From Perkinsus olseni (Eukaryota > Perkinsozoa > Perkinsida): a stretch of DNA of 40,879 nt. Where the stretch lies: the NCBI GenBank assembly GCA_013115125.1, contig JABANN010000304.1:1-40879 (forward strand), written 5' to 3'. A program made the translations under genes and the position numbers. Shown here piece by piece: positions 9,398 to 21,900 of this stretch. How positions within the stretch are numbered: position 1 is the stretch's first letter; each line of letters opens with the position of its first letter. The notes under the pieces were generated by a model. That model saw only the letters and a program-made list of their open reading frames with translations, had not been told where the DNA came from and did not search any database.

Positions 9398-12013
9398 TTA
9401 GGGATGCTCTCCTCCCTCGATTACGGATATAGTGAACTTGGCAGTTGATCCAGGGCCGAGGGCTAGTGCTGTGACTTGACGCTGCGGTCGCTGGTAGGAT
9501 GGGATGGTTACAGCTCCGCGAGGGTCCACCGCAATGATTGTATTGTCCCTGCTGTCCACCATCTCCAGCACTTGGGAGGGGAGATTCTCAACATCAACTT
9601 GACCGTTCAAGCCAAGGAGGAAGGACATACCTGACGTCGTGAAATGAGATTCATCCCGAGGGTAGGGGCCTTACGGAAGGATTCCGCTGTCCATGTTGCT
9701 GTGCCGACATGTTGGCGTTCGGCTGGACATCTACCAGCGTGGACAACCCGGCCCACGACAACCCAGGTCTCGCCGTTCGCTACGTGCCGAGGACTAACCC
9801 TGTACGAATTTATAATCTCGAAGTCTGGTACAACCGCATGATCATCGATAGCGTGATCTGCATGCTCGTTGGTCGAATCCACCCCTCCCTTCTCCCACAC
9901 CCTATCAACGGTGCTGTTCAAGTTGTAGTCCTCGTCCCACATATGCATCGACTCCCAGCTCTCACAGCAGTACGAGCAATACTCAACTCCATCGGCCTCC
10001 GCCCCCATGCAAGATGGGAATGCCCGAGGTACGTCGGTTAGCAGCGGTTCGTTGCAACCAGCACACAGGGAACCACACAGGCCTCGGAGGAGTATGTCGT
10101 CCAAGGCTAGTCCACATGCATTGAGGTAGTCCCTCAGAGCTAGGTAGCTCTGATACCAATCTTCGAATGCCGCTACTGTGATGCTGTCTGCCCGCTGTAG
10201 GGCTGCACGGCTGATACATTCTGGCATCTCACGCAGTTGCCACCCCGGTGAGCTACGAGGGTCTTCAGCGGAGCCAGGGTCACTGTCCACCGAAGATGTT
10301 TCCTGATTACTGCTGTTACACGTCGAAACTGTTGGAGACTGGCACGCCCATTCATACCAATACCGCGTGCGCACCCAGTTGGCCGACATGTACGTGCCGT
10401 ACCTACGAGGAGGTAGGTCCTCAGCCGAAATGGACCCCAGTACTCACGGGAATGACCACGAGGAGGGGCTCATGCCGAGGGTGACAGCAGGGTCAACAGC
10501 ACATATGCCGACATAGCTGGGCAACCTTGACCTCATCGTAAGGGCGAAGGATTCTAGGCTCTCCGGCAAGGTACCTGAATCAGGCGTCAGAATCATGGTA
10601 TCAGTTTGGGAGGCCCAACTACCATCAACAGAGGCCAGTAGCTTCTCCAGGACCCAATCACTGGGTTTAGTCTCCGTACTGTAATGGAACATTTTGATGT
10701 CCTCTTTACGTAGTGTATTCCACTCGATGTTGTGGTAGAAGGGGCTATCCATACAGTGGAAGTAAAGATGGTGTAGTTGGAAGTTGTACCTGTAAAGGGA
10801 GCTTGGGAAAACAGCGAGGGAGAAGTCCTGCTGACCTGCAACTTATGTGCCTCCACTGAGGGTAGTAGCGTGAGAGGTAATCCTGTTCGGGACCATTGCA
10901 ATAGCAGTGCTCAGGATGGGTATCATCGGTGATCTCCTCTATCATACCCTCTAGCTCGGTGGTATCGGGTGCCAACAGCATTATACCGGCGTTGACGCCC
11001 GTACTATTACCCCACCTAACGATGAGAATAACCGAAGTTGGTCCGATGCCACTGACCATCCTTTCGAGTAGAGCCACTCTGCACGGAACTCAGTACCGTG
11101 CTCGGGCTGCCAGGCCCCCCTCTTCATCGCTGCTGGCGCTTGCAAGTCGAACAGGTCGTCCATGTTCTTCACACAGAGAGTGTCTGTGTCTACTAGGACT
11201 ATTTTGCTGTATCCCAGTTGGTCTAGTTCCAGGCAGCGGAGCTTGGTGAAGACCTACAAAAAACAACAGTAAAAAACACGGTCTCCCTCAGACGGTAGCA
11301 GCAAGGGCAGCAGCTACGTCCTACGACTATGATTACCCAGTCGAACCGGCTGGACTGCTCGCCGGCCAGAAGGCGTGTACAACAAGGGATGTACCCCACA
11401 GGATGGAGCCTGGTGAATACTCGGCCAAGGCACGCGAGGTACGAGGGTGGAACGTCCCGGGTATGCACAAGCTGAAACATAGAATGCATTCCTCAGAGAA
11501 GTCCACAAGGCTTGCTTACCACAGTATCATAGGCCGACCCCATCGAGCGGAGGCCCCACCCACAGATGAGGGCTTGTAGGAAGTAGCTTGGCTTGGTACC
11601 GTACAGGACAGTCACGTAGGCATAGCGAGGGGTGTCCTGGCCCATCAAACCGTGCTCTTGTGGGAGTGGTTGTGGATGACAGCTGATGTCGACGGATAGA
11701 GGCTTCCGACAGGACGGGCAGATCCCAGTGTAGCTGAGCGCGTCATCCCCATCATCATCAACACGCTTGGCATAGAGGCTACGGATAACTCGGTGAGTCA
11801 TGAAGCTAGACAGTGACTGAGGAGCGACCAGGTGAAGTCTGTAGGAATAGTTATGAGTGGACCCACTATCGTCGTTGTTGTATTCTTCTTATCTCCACTT
11901 AGTAAACGTCTTAGAACCTCCCCGCGGCGTTCTTCTGGGAGTCGGGAGAACCTCTCCACAACGTCCTCTACCATCGAGGACTTGGAATGCCTGATGCCCA
12001 TTGTGATAAACAC
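9398..12013 (-). CDS. GT8-family glycosyltransferase with Cys-rich flanks
   Basis: Retaining sugar-nucleotide transferase of the glycogenin/galactinol-synthase superfamily. Blocks from the N-terminus: YAYVTVLYGTKPSYFLQALI (about 11645-11585), opening the GT8 fold; DVPPSYLACLGRVFTRLHP (near 11430); VFTKLRCLELDQLGYSKIVL then VDTDTLCVKNMDDLF (11250-11150) with the metal-binding DxD as DTD; GVNAGIMLLAPDT (about 10995); CNGPEQDYLSRYYPQW (about 10900-10855); YNFQLHHLYFHC; and IKMFHYSTETKPSDWVLEK (about 10690-10635), the usual sugar-binding HYS/K-P block. Two unusual additions: a C-x2-C segment (ICPSCRKPL) before the GT8 domain near 11720, and about 330 residues after it (10389-9398) with GLCGSLCAGC and EYCSYCCESW that I cannot assign. 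The last exon ends at TAG/TAA position 9398 after an intron of about 33 nt. N-terminus uncertain: ATG 12013 opens one frame, while frame EEYNNNDDSGSTHNYS leads into the main domain, so a junction near 11890 is unresolved. No signal peptide seen. Confidence 0.78.
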
Positions 12014-12154
12014 TACTAATGGGGGGCTAGAGTAGGTGACTGCTGCTCCCGAACTGGTGACCAGCCGAATATAGTAGTCTTCTAGGTTAACCGCTGACGA
12101 TTGACCAAATCAAGGCAGAGAGGCAATGAAAACGGGTCACTATGTGCACAGTAA

Positions 12155-14394
12155 TCAACGTCCCTCATCCAGCCTGTGATACACGGCGTCGGTCGTTGCT
12201 GCTGCCCCTCCCGGATAGGTGCCACCCGCTGGTGTGAGGCGCCGCGACTCAGGCGTTGGGGGCATGAGCTCCTCGTGTTCTCCTTCGCCTCGTGGTCGTG
12301 GAGAAATCATGGAACTATTCGTTCGGTACATGACCTGACCATCGTATAGGAGAACGGCTTTCATACAGGAAGCAGCTTCGTGTAGCACCTTATCATAGTT
12401 CTTAGACTGTATGGCTACACCCCACGCGAACACCACTAGTAACAATAAGAGCACCAGCCAGTCGGACCAATCTGAGGGACAAATGGCGACCCTTTTGGGA
12501 GGGAAGGAGCAGATATGAGACTACCTGATGGGGACTCAATAACGAGGTCTGATAGAGACTGTGACGGCTGCACTCCCTTCAGGGCTAAGAAGGTAGTCCC
12601 GAAACCCTGTACTATGAGAGCTGCTCCGACCAATGCAGTAGCCATAATAATGAAGGGGGCTATTGACTCGAGGGAGAGGAGGGCTAGAACAGTGATGATG
12701 ATAATGATACTCACGGCACTCGCAGGAGCCGCAGGACTCACCGAAGATGAAGGAGAGTATCGACATACTGATGTAGAGGAAGTAACGTGCTATGCCGCCT
12801 CCGCCTCCTGTTGCATAGAGGGAGTGCTGCGAACCATGCTTGAGTATATCGACACTCCTCGGGCCCATGAGCCATGCTATGGTCTCCTCGTCGGGGTCCA
12901 TGGTGTTGTATCCCAGGTTCTCGTGCTGCTCCATGGACCCGCCACCTCCTCCATACCCGCTCTCAGAGGCCATACGCGTCATGACGGCGTCGAATATCCT
13001 AAGAATGTCAACATGCATCGGACGGCGAGTGAGCCTTGCTACGCCTACACCCAACAGAGGAGACATCCAGCCCAGGCACCGATGATGGCCACGATGAAAG
13101 GCAGGCAGCGCACAGCTAGCTTGCCAACTACATAGGCCGTCAACAGGGATACTGAGACTAGGAAGATGATCTCCAAGAGGGTGTAATGTGGCAAGACCCC
13201 CGATAAACCACGACCTGAGGGCCGGGAATAGAGAAGTGGGTTGGGCGAGGGGTGATCATGGTACCAGAATCATCCCAATCATAGTAGTTAGAATCGTGGA
13301 AAGCCAGCTGGGCCATCAGCTCGAAGGCGACGATCCCGGAGATGACAAAACCGAAGAGGAATGCACCGGGTTTGGCCATCCTGAGGCCTCTCATGCAGAG
13401 AGGGATGCCGATGGCGAATAAAAGTAACCCGCCAAGCACTCGGGGCCTGAGGACAAGCTGGAGATAATACGCTAGCGTGCTGCACTAAAGACGGTACCGA
13501 TGGGGATCGATCTCCTCGCCGAGGACGCTGAGATTGAGTATTGGACAGGCCGCTGCGGCTGGAGCATATCGGAGGTACACAGAGCAACCATCTAAGACAC
13601 GATCACAGCAGAGCTAGCCGTGCATGATGGTGAGGCGTCTGCTGTGAGTGATGCAGGATGGACATCATCCTGCATCTACGAGGTCCTCTCAGGGATTGTT
13701 GTTGTTACCTTCAGGGTTATTGTAGAATTGTGACTCAACTATGTGAGGAACGCTCCCAGCAGTGGCATCACAGGGGAACTCTTGGTGGAGCACCCATCCA
13801 TTCCTATCATACCGGCAGTACTGCCTATCGCCTGCTTTGTGAGTAAGTCTGACGCCTAGCGACCTGGCAGTGGGTCGTCATCAGGAAAATGATGGCCCGA
13901 GAAGCAACGCCCACTCGTTGATGCCTCGAGGGTCGGCAAGATGCCAGTCCGTATTGTCCCAGCCTCCGATCCTCAGCATCTCGTCGTTAGATAGCTTGAT
14001 GGCTCCAACAGTGGCATTGTCTGAGTTACTGGCCACGGAAGGCACATCTTGCAGACCTACCATTACTACAGTGACCGCTGCCCCGACGGGAGAGGCGGAG
14101 GCGCTCACCTTGACAAACACTAGCAATAATGGTAGCATCACCAGTGTACTCCCCAATGGTGATGTTGTAAAGAGTCGCCTGGCTGTCTACTGCACGAGCA
14201 AGTGGCTTGAGGTTGAAGACACTCCTCCGAGGGCCCACAGCCTGACAAAGGGGATAATGATGGTTTGAGCTGCCTGGAGGTGTTACTTCTAGGCAGAAGT
14301 GCCGGGGAATCCACTGGGCCGGTATCAAGGGATTGCCGCTCACTGCAAGAGGGAGAGAGGCCATGACGGCCATCCGTAGAAGGAGGTTCATCAT
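12155..14394 (-). CDS. Signal-peptide, DUF4203-like multi-pass membrane protein
   Basis: Architecture resembles TM7SF3/TMEM198-type proteins: signal peptide, ectodomain, then a helix bundle. ATG 14394 starts MMNLLLRMAVMASLPLAVSG, a clean signal peptide. Exon 1 is 14109-14394; a 43-nt intron (14066-14108) joins it to a frame containing DVPSVASNSDNATVGAIKLS, with N-glycosylation-type Asn. A later exon (about 13845-13700) has paired Cys (YCRYDRNGWVLHQEFPCDA). The membrane part starts VLGGLLLFAIGIPLCMRGLR and FLFGFVISGIVAFELMAQLA (13440-13310), then LEIIFLVSVSLLTAYVVGKL and LPFIVAIIGAWAGCLLCW (13180-13050), IARYFLYISMSILSFIFGE (about 12790-12735), IIMATALVGAALIVQGFGTT (about 12650-12590) and WLVLLLLLVVFAWGVAIQSK (about 12455-12395), ending in a charged cytosolic tail. 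Several junctions, especially 13215-13185 and 13700-13590, are unresolved, and the ectodomain could be a separate gene. Function unknown. Confidence 0.55.
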
Positions 14395-14542
14395 GATGAC
14401 ATGACGTAAGTTAACTCGCCAGAGGGGAGTACGCAGTTTACAGTGACTACAGAGTAGCAACAGCAGGCATGGACTGAGAAACGGTGGCCAGTGGTGGTGC
14501 AAATGTAATAGAGAAGTGAACTTAACAATGGAACAATTATCG

Positions 14543-17500
14543 TCATGGTGCTGAGGGGCTATGGCTGCCTCTTTCGTCATCACCAACAACCGTAGCAGCA
14601 GTATCGGCCTGCTTGGCGTTCGGAGGCAACCGATTGGATATAGGTTGGTCGATCGGTGCTGCCAGTATGTCGAGTGCAGAAGGGCAGACCTTCTTCAATG
14701 CTACTATCAGGTTAATAAGATCTCGACTCGCTGAGGTCTCGTCAGCCGCTGCTGCTCTGTCATCGGGCGATGGACTCCTCCCATGCTGCTGTTGGGCTAT
14801 GAGCTTCTGAACTCTAAGATTCTCATCGCGGTAACACCTGGATGAGGATGGCACATTATGAAGAGCCGAGATGACTGAGATGACTCACCCTGCAAGGGCC
14901 TTGATTTGGTAGGAAGACTCAGCCAGCAATCGTGATGCGGCCTCGCGTTCTGCTATCAGGTACTTAGCGAGGTTCTCGTTGTCCCCCTTCAAAGCCTCCA
15001 CCTCATCCGTCAAGGCAGCGTTGGCTGTCTGCAGAGCCTCTACCCGTTGCAGTAGGCTCGCTGTATCAGTATCCCTCAACTCCGACAGTTGCTCCGACAT
15101 CCCAGCCAATACCTACAGAGACCCCATCACCGGCCGGGATAACCATGGCACGGACCTGGAGGGTGTCATTAGCCTCCTGCTTCGACCTGGCCACCTCTCT
15201 CTGCTGGACTTCTAGCAGGCTCCGGAGCTTAGATGCCTCGTCATCCCGTCGGGTAGAGGTCCTCATCCTGAGGGTCTGTTGAACCAGGGATCTTTGAGCA
15301 TCCTGATGAGCTCGTTGTGCTAGCTGTATGAAGAATGAAGGATACCTATCGAGCGTTGGATCACTCCCTAAACGCAGCGCGTTATTCTCACCATGTTGAC
15401 CTCTTCGCAACAGTACTGCTTTGTACTACAGGTCGAGGGGCGCTATCCAATAGTGCAGCTCCTGCCTGGTATACCTCCACAACACCAACATCTTCCTCAA
15501 TGACCGAGGTCGCAAGATCGCTATTAGCACAGGATGGCTTCAGACAGGTACCCAGCAGGAGGGAGGCCAAGCCATTGATGTCTACCTAGAGGGCATGGCG
15601 ATCGCCCAATCCCTTGAAAGCAGTCGTCTTACCCTGCCCCTAGCTCCTCGATATTTTAGCAAACCTTGAAGCACCCTGAGGTATATGGGCTCCGTGCTGA
15701 TAGCGTCATCAGCATCAGCGTCCACACGGAACACTAGTAAAGTCTGGAGGATCGCTATCATGGTGGTGACCACACTGGACGGGTCCTTCGTCCACACTGC
15801 AACATAACTCCCCTGCTCGCCATCATCATCATCGACATGCTCAGGAGGGGCCAAGCTGCTGGCAAGATTCAAGAGAATCTTGTCGAGGTAGGAGAGCAAG
15901 GACTGATATCCGGCACCACTCGAACTCGGCATCACGGCCGACGAAGACTGAAGGGTTGAGCTAAAGATTACACGCAGCCCGTCTAGGTGGCCCTACCAGC
16001 ATCTTCTGAGCTTGAGCATTCTTCCCCTTTACACAGTTCATCAGCAGTTGTAGCGAGAACCAAGCATTGCTATGCATGGCTGCTTGCGACAAGTCATCTG
16101 CTGCTGCTGCTGCCGAGTCCTTATCTGCTGCAACTACCGCTACGCCCTCAAGGTGAGAGATGACCCAGGCCCCAGGGGTGGGCACTGCGGGTACACCGCC
16201 CGTATCGGGATAATGATCGTCATCAGGCGTACCCGACACACCAGCAACCCTAGCGCTGAAGGAAGCGCAGAGGGAATTCTGTATAACACTCGAGACTGCC
16301 TGAGGTAAGTCGGTCGCCTGAGGTGGAAGTGCATTCATGAGGCGGACAGCCGATAGAACCTGACGCCCCCCCCCACCTTCTCGATAAAACTGGAGACTGA
16401 TGAGCGAAATGATACAGAGGGAGGAGGCGACTGCACCATCAGACTGGCGATTTTCCAAAGGGGTGGTACTGCTGCCGAACCTGCTGCTCCGCCCGTAGAG
16501 CACCAGTTGTCTCAGCGTCGCTTACCACTAGCGGTGAGTTTTTCTACAGTCGCCGCTCCACATGATTGCAGTAAGGTGAGAAGGATGTTGAGCAGATCAC
16601 GACGGCATTCAACAGAGAGGTGGTAACTGCAGCAGCGAGATCGAAGCACTAGAGTCCGGCCAGTAAGCGGTTCCCGTACTTGTCGATCTGGTCAGCGATG
16701 ATCTCCACTATGCCCAGGTCTATGCAATAGGCCTTCTCTTCGCTCTGCCCTTCATCGCGCTTCGCCGTCGAGCTAGACGAGCCCCAGTAGGTCTGGAGGA
16801 TCTCCATCGATAGCTTAAGGGTGGGCCACACCTGCCAAGTGTCGACTGTAGAGCTGAAGAGGCTTCCGGTGGTGGATGGTACCGTCCTAAACGTTCCAAC
16901 ATCTGGTATACCCTTTAGGTCCTCATCGCTCTGCTCCTGTTCGGGGAAGAGATCCTCATCGGGGAGCTCGCTGCTGCGGCGCTGACGATGGTTCGGATAG
17001 AGTGCATGCCTGAGAGGTAGGCATCATAGCAGGATAGGGATGTACGAGCATTATGACCTGAAGACCTCGAGGGCCCACTCAGCACTTTCCCTCCCTCCTG
17101 TTCGCCAGAATCGTCGAGTCTTCTCATGCTTGAGCAGCTCTAGGTTGGTGTCTAATGCTACTACTGGTACGTCGCCAGCCGAGGCCACGGGGTCCTCGAG
17201 GACTATGCCGAAGAGGGCTTCGATAACACCTAGAATTCGGCAAGAACTGACCAAAAGAAGCCAGGAGCAGGACCTTGCCTTGAAAGGCCAGCATCGGGAA
17301 TATCTGCATCTCTTCAGCAGCGTCAACGGTTGGGCGTCCACCAGCTTGATCGGCGGCAGCAGACACCATATTGTGTACAAGAGATAGGCACTCATTACGA
17401 ACGAAGGCGGCCGGACAGCTCTTGAGCAAATCAACCAAAGCCGCAACGACCTGTTATCGACAATGGCGATGCGGTCGGCATGGTGATGCCTACCTCAGGT

Positions 17501-18168
17501 GCTTCCAATACAGCAGATGCTATTACACGTGGGAACCTCTTGTGGAGGCTTTGTATAAGCCGTAGCTCCGCGTAGAGGAGGTACCTGATGTCACCCCTCA
17601 CAGCAGGAATAGAGTCAAGTGGCCTACATATCAGAATCCTGTTTGATGATGAGAGCTACTATCTCGGATCCACCCTTGGACAGGTCGAGGATCCTCTCGG
17701 CACATCTATCCTGAAGTCGGTCTACCGTACGCCTCTTCTGCTCGTCATCATCAGCCTTAGCCGGCGTATCAGCCACCAGGAGACCCAGGAACGAGAGGCA
17801 GTCCTGATGGTAACATGTGGAGATGATGACGTTGTGATGGACGCGTGATTACCTGCAGCGCCTCCGAGTCCTCGATACCCTGCAGCCCGGGTACGATGTT
17901 CTGCAGCATTGAGCTCATCACATCGGTGTCAGCGAGGAGAGCCGTGACCAACTCCGGCCCTCCGCTACGACAGGTGTCGAAGAGCTTGGTGAAAACCTTG
18001 TAGCCCTGACGCAGTGGAAGGCCTTCTCAGTGGAGCTGTTTTAACGGAAAGCCTTACCTCAGGGCTATTAGTCCCATTACGATCCAACACATCAAGCGCA
18101 TCCCTCAAGGCAAGCTGAGTATCAATAGCCGATACTCGAGCGTCGACCGTCCGTAACAGGGCATCCAT
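14543..18168 (-). CDS. USO1: General vesicular transport factor p115 / Uso1
   Basis: Golgi tether with an armadillo head and a coiled-coil tail, acting with Rab1 in ER-Golgi transport. Start MDALLRTVDARVSAIDTQLA at 18168; first exons 18058-18168 and 17853-17996, the next starting at 17803, with 61- and 49-nt introns closing in phase. Head: VTALLADTDVMSSMLQNIVP, LVDLLKSCPAAFVRNECLSL (17440-17380), MQIFPMLAFQGK, EALFGIVLEDPVASAGDVPV (about 17225-17165), matching the p115 Ile/Val-x-FE-x-AFE-LF-I-EEG region; WPTLKLSMEILQTYWGSSSS (about 16830); AWFSLQLLMNCVKGKNAQAQ (about 16050); and NGLASLLLGTCL (about 15570), a p115 hallmark. Tail: heptad-rich helices at 15330-15150 and 15109-14885 (QRVEALQTANAALTDEVEAL), ending near 14543. 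The usual very acidic C-terminus is weak. Introns are numerous and short; middle junctions were not all traced. 77 bp downstream of the ClpS-like gene. Confidence 0.78.
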
Positions 18169-18245
18169 ACAACAGTCGATGACAAAAACTTGTTAACAGT
18201 ACTGATGAATGATCGACGCAACAACAAGGAGGTGATCGAGAAACG

Positions 18246-18842
18246 TCATCTGCCGTCCGGGAAGAGAGGCCTCGCACTCGCAGTGATCTTCCTATCAGTG
18301 AGCATCTTAACCCATCGTTCTGCCACCGATCTCTGAGGTGCTGTCGTGAGGGAGCTCTCACCGTATCGATGTGCCTGATCCATAACACAACTAGGAGAGC
18401 CGAGGGTTCTTAGTAGACGCGGTTGCCTTCAAAGCTGCGGAGAATGCATCTTGCCGAGACACCTGCCCCAGCATGTCATGGACGATATCAGCCACCTAAG
18501 TGAGAGGATGAGCCCCGCGGCAAGAGTATTGCCCATACCTGATCGAATGTATGGAACTGGTCATTATGCAGTAGGACCTGCCAGCCTCCAGTGGTGGATG
18601 CTAGCTCTAGCTCTTGCTCCCGTCCACCAGGCTTGTTGGTCATCACCTAGATAAAAGGCGGTTCGAACCCGTCTATGCAGCAACCCATGGTGATGCAGCA
18701 CCTTAGTAGTAGTGACGACCGACAGTCCGCTGAAAAGGTATCTCCCCGATATGAGAAAAACTGCTAGTACAACCACAAGCAGCAAAGCTCCTGATCTGTT
18801 GCGCCACCGCCGTGCTATACGCTGGGGCTTATCGGTCATCAT
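18246..18842 (-). CDS. clpS: ClpS-like N-degron adaptor with membrane leader
   Basis: ClpS delivers N-degron substrates to ClpA/ClpC unfoldases in bacteria and plastids. Four exons close exactly: 18669-18842, 18539-18646, 18419-18495, 18246-18390; introns 22, 43 and 28 nt; 167 aa. The N-terminus is basic and followed by one strong hydrophobic helix (SGALLLVVVLAVFLISGRYL), so it has a signal anchor or the first half of a secretory-route plastid leader. The ClpS core follows: GGWQVLLHNDQFHTFDQ (the V-LLND-T-F block), VADIVHDMLGQVSRQDAFSA, then ATACVMDQAHRYGESSLTTA and SVAERWVKMLTDRKITASAR, matching the second half of ClpS. If the 22-nt intron were not spliced, translation could start at ATG 18643 and give a soluble ClpS. 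A UBR-type ClpS-like domain is an alternative, but no UBR box is present. Confidence 0.75.
18647..18668 (-). other. 22-nt predicted intron in the ClpS-like gene
   Basis: On the - strand the segment starts GTTCGAACC and ends TTTTATCTAG. Removing it joins the membrane-anchor exon in phase to the ClpS domain; reading through leaves the frame. The alternative is that the two frames are independent ORFs. Confidence 0.55.
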
Positions 18843-18957
18843 GTTGGTAAGAGAGAAACTTGCCGCACGGGACTGCTACCGCAGTCCTTGCTCCCTCCTC
18901 GCACAGAGCCAGTAAGAACATTGAAACATGCATAACGTAAAATTGGTGTAGCTTTCC

Positions 18958-21900
18958 TCAATCACTCATCTCAGCATCCTCATCACCATCTTCACGATGC
19001 ACTGGGGTGGGCGCACCAGACTGGATGATGACCTCCCCCGGGAGAGCACTAGAAGAGGAGGAGCCACCTCCATGCATCCGCCCTCCCTTGGGAGTGATCG
19101 AACCGTTACCCTCAGAGGCACCGACCTGACGAGGCAATCAATGTTCAACGTCCACGATTGCAGCATCCCGCCAACTCCCACCTGGTCTGGGTTATTCTCC
19201 TTGTTGTTGTTCCCTTGTGGCTGGAGCTCTTCTACCTCTATGTTGAGCAGCTCCGCCAGCGCCTTGTTGACAGGGGGTCCCAGGGCAACACGCCTGGTGA
19301 ATGGACAGGAATATGATCATCCCTAGGCGTCCTGCCCTACTTAAATGCCTGCCATACCCGCTCATGGCAAGCATTCTCCTCCGCCGCATACCCCTCTTCA
19401 TCTTCATCATCCTCACATTCACAAATAACCCTCTTCCGCAGGAATCTACACGGACCAGTTGTGCGGCAACGTGAGCACGAGTATGAAGCCCTTTACTCCT
19501 TGAACTGCGCATCATAACCATACTTGGTGGCCGCCACTTTGGCCATCTTATCGATAAAGGCCTCCTCGCCCTCTCGAGGGTGCAGCGTGGACACACTAAC
19601 AGCCATCAACATCTATTGTGGCGGATATCAGGCATCCTACTGAGATAAGTTCAACTGCAGGGTGTTCATGACCAATGACGTGGACATGTTTCCGGTGAAC
19701 CCAAGCTCATGCAGTAGATCCGCCACGGTCTTCCAAACGGGTATCTGTCGGGCAGGCGCTGAGGTACGTTCAGGCCTACCTGTCTCACCTCAGGGTTCCA
19801 CCCACTAGCGATGACCCATTCCCACATAGTCCTCTGGATGTCATACATCCTGGCCTCGGCAGTGCCACTCGATAGACCCTCGAGGAAGACGGTGGTCGTG
19901 AGGTGACGCAGGTATCTCTGCCGGTGAACTCATGAGTATCCTCGAGCTGGAGTGCTGCTTCCTCCCAACCTACATGCCCCATCTCATGCACCAGCGGTGC
20001 AGCATCGGCTATGTCCTCAGCTTTGCACCCTCGCCGCATTGTAGGCTTCATATTGCGGAATGTATCCCCCAGTTCAGTGAAAACATCCAGAAGGAAGTTA
20101 TCGGCGGACTGCTAAGGAAAAGCCTAGCGCCAGCGGGTTTATCGGGGGTTGCTACCTCGGATGACGAGCTGGCAGCAGTGGTCCCTTGCAAACAGATGTT
20201 GATGAGGATATGCAAAGCCAGGGAGAAGGCTGAGCATATCTCCTCTTGGGACTCTACAGGGAGGCCATACGGTAGGTGATCGACCTGTGAGTGATTCGGA
20301 ACGGAAGAAACAGTTTGATGATAGCCCACCAGGGATTCTATGAGCTTCAAGACAGGGTCCTGCAGCGGTAAAAGATACTTGGGTTCAAGTCTGAGCTCGA
20401 GCATGGCCTTGAGAGGGCCATTGAGGGCCTTCAAACTGCTACTGACAACCTCCGCTTGACGTCTCATGTCCGATTCTGACAATTACCCGGATCAGAAGAT
20501 CCCAGGGAACTGCTACACCTACTGCCATTGAGGACGGTAGTGCACGCTGATATACGTTTGGCAAGGTTGGTGATGGCGTCTTTAGAGACGTTCCATGCAG
20601 AAGCTAGCCTTAGCATACCGTACTGAAGTAGGGCGACAGCCTTGCGTAGGAAAGCTGGTGCGGTTGTTGCTCACATAGTAATCCTGATCCTCCTCAATAT
20701 CAGCATTCTTCTTAGCCCTGGAGGATGTTGACTTAACGAAGCGTACAACTCTGTCCCTAACATGCTTGTATGCCTCCGGACTCAACAAGCGTAGTATCTA
20801 AGGGCGTCATGAAAACAGTCCAAGTACTCAACCGCCCAGGGAGCCTCTGCCCGAGAGGCCGTCAGCTCCCGGCTGGCGTCACCTCAACAGCCTCAATAAA
20901 ACATCCCCGTGACGGTTCTAAAAGCTTGGTCATGTTATAGTCGGTGAGGAAGTTCTGATAGAAGTCATCTCGTTGTCGTATGATGTTCTCCGTCTCATCT
21001 CCCTCCTCGTCATTATTTCTGAAGGCGAGCCGCCGTACATTGGCCAGTAGTGGCCTGTGCCTCCTTACTGCGTCCGGGCACGCTTCTTAGGTCTAGCTCT
21101 CTTAGTAGGTCGGCCTGTACTGGCCTCCTCGAAGTGCAGTATTTTGTGAACATCCTCAGCACTGAGCAGTTCAACAACACCCCTGAGGAGTACCTAAAAT
21201 GGAGCGTGAGGCTGGCCAACGGCAAAGGGACTGACGCCCATACTCTAGTGTGGGTCAATTTGATCCTGACACCGTCATTCCCAGCAGCAGCTTCCACTAT
21301 GGACTCATGGCGCTCATCTTCTTTCGATATCATATCCATCGCGACTGAGGGCGAACGCGGACGGTAGAAGACAGTGCGAAATGGAGCGGGGAGCCTCACG
21401 TTTGAAAAGAGCTGCTGCGAATCTTATCCTAGCAGTAGGAGTCGCGCCCTCAGCATCATGACAGTTGGCCATGAGGGCTATGAACACATTCACGTCAGCT
21501 TTAGCCAACTGCTTGAGACCCTGGGACGACAAGCGGAAATGACGAGTAGCGGATGGAGTGGTAAGGACAATACTTTCACATCCATGCTCCTGAATATCTT
21601 CTGTCCCAGTATCGATCCTAGACTACAGGCTATCTGTACGTAGACATCCTTCTCTTGCCCAGCCTGTTTCACATCCCTGATAATACCTCTATCCATCGGG
21701 GAAGGCTGATGCAGCCTGTTATACTACTGTTGGGTGAACTTCTCCTTCTTCCTCATGGCATAAGCATGCTCTACCACGAGACGATTCGTTAATTTCTGGT
21801 GACCCTCGGCCATGTCCCCCAGGTTGATACCCTCCGTATTCTGAAGGTCCCGCAGTAGCTTACAGTACCTGCAACAACAGTAAAACTACCCGCAGGGGTC

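Noticed and set aside
18655-18675. tRNA-like B box (GGTTCGAACCC)
   Set aside because: No A box, cloverleaf or paired acceptor stem around it on either strand; it falls in the ClpS short intron and adjoining exon.
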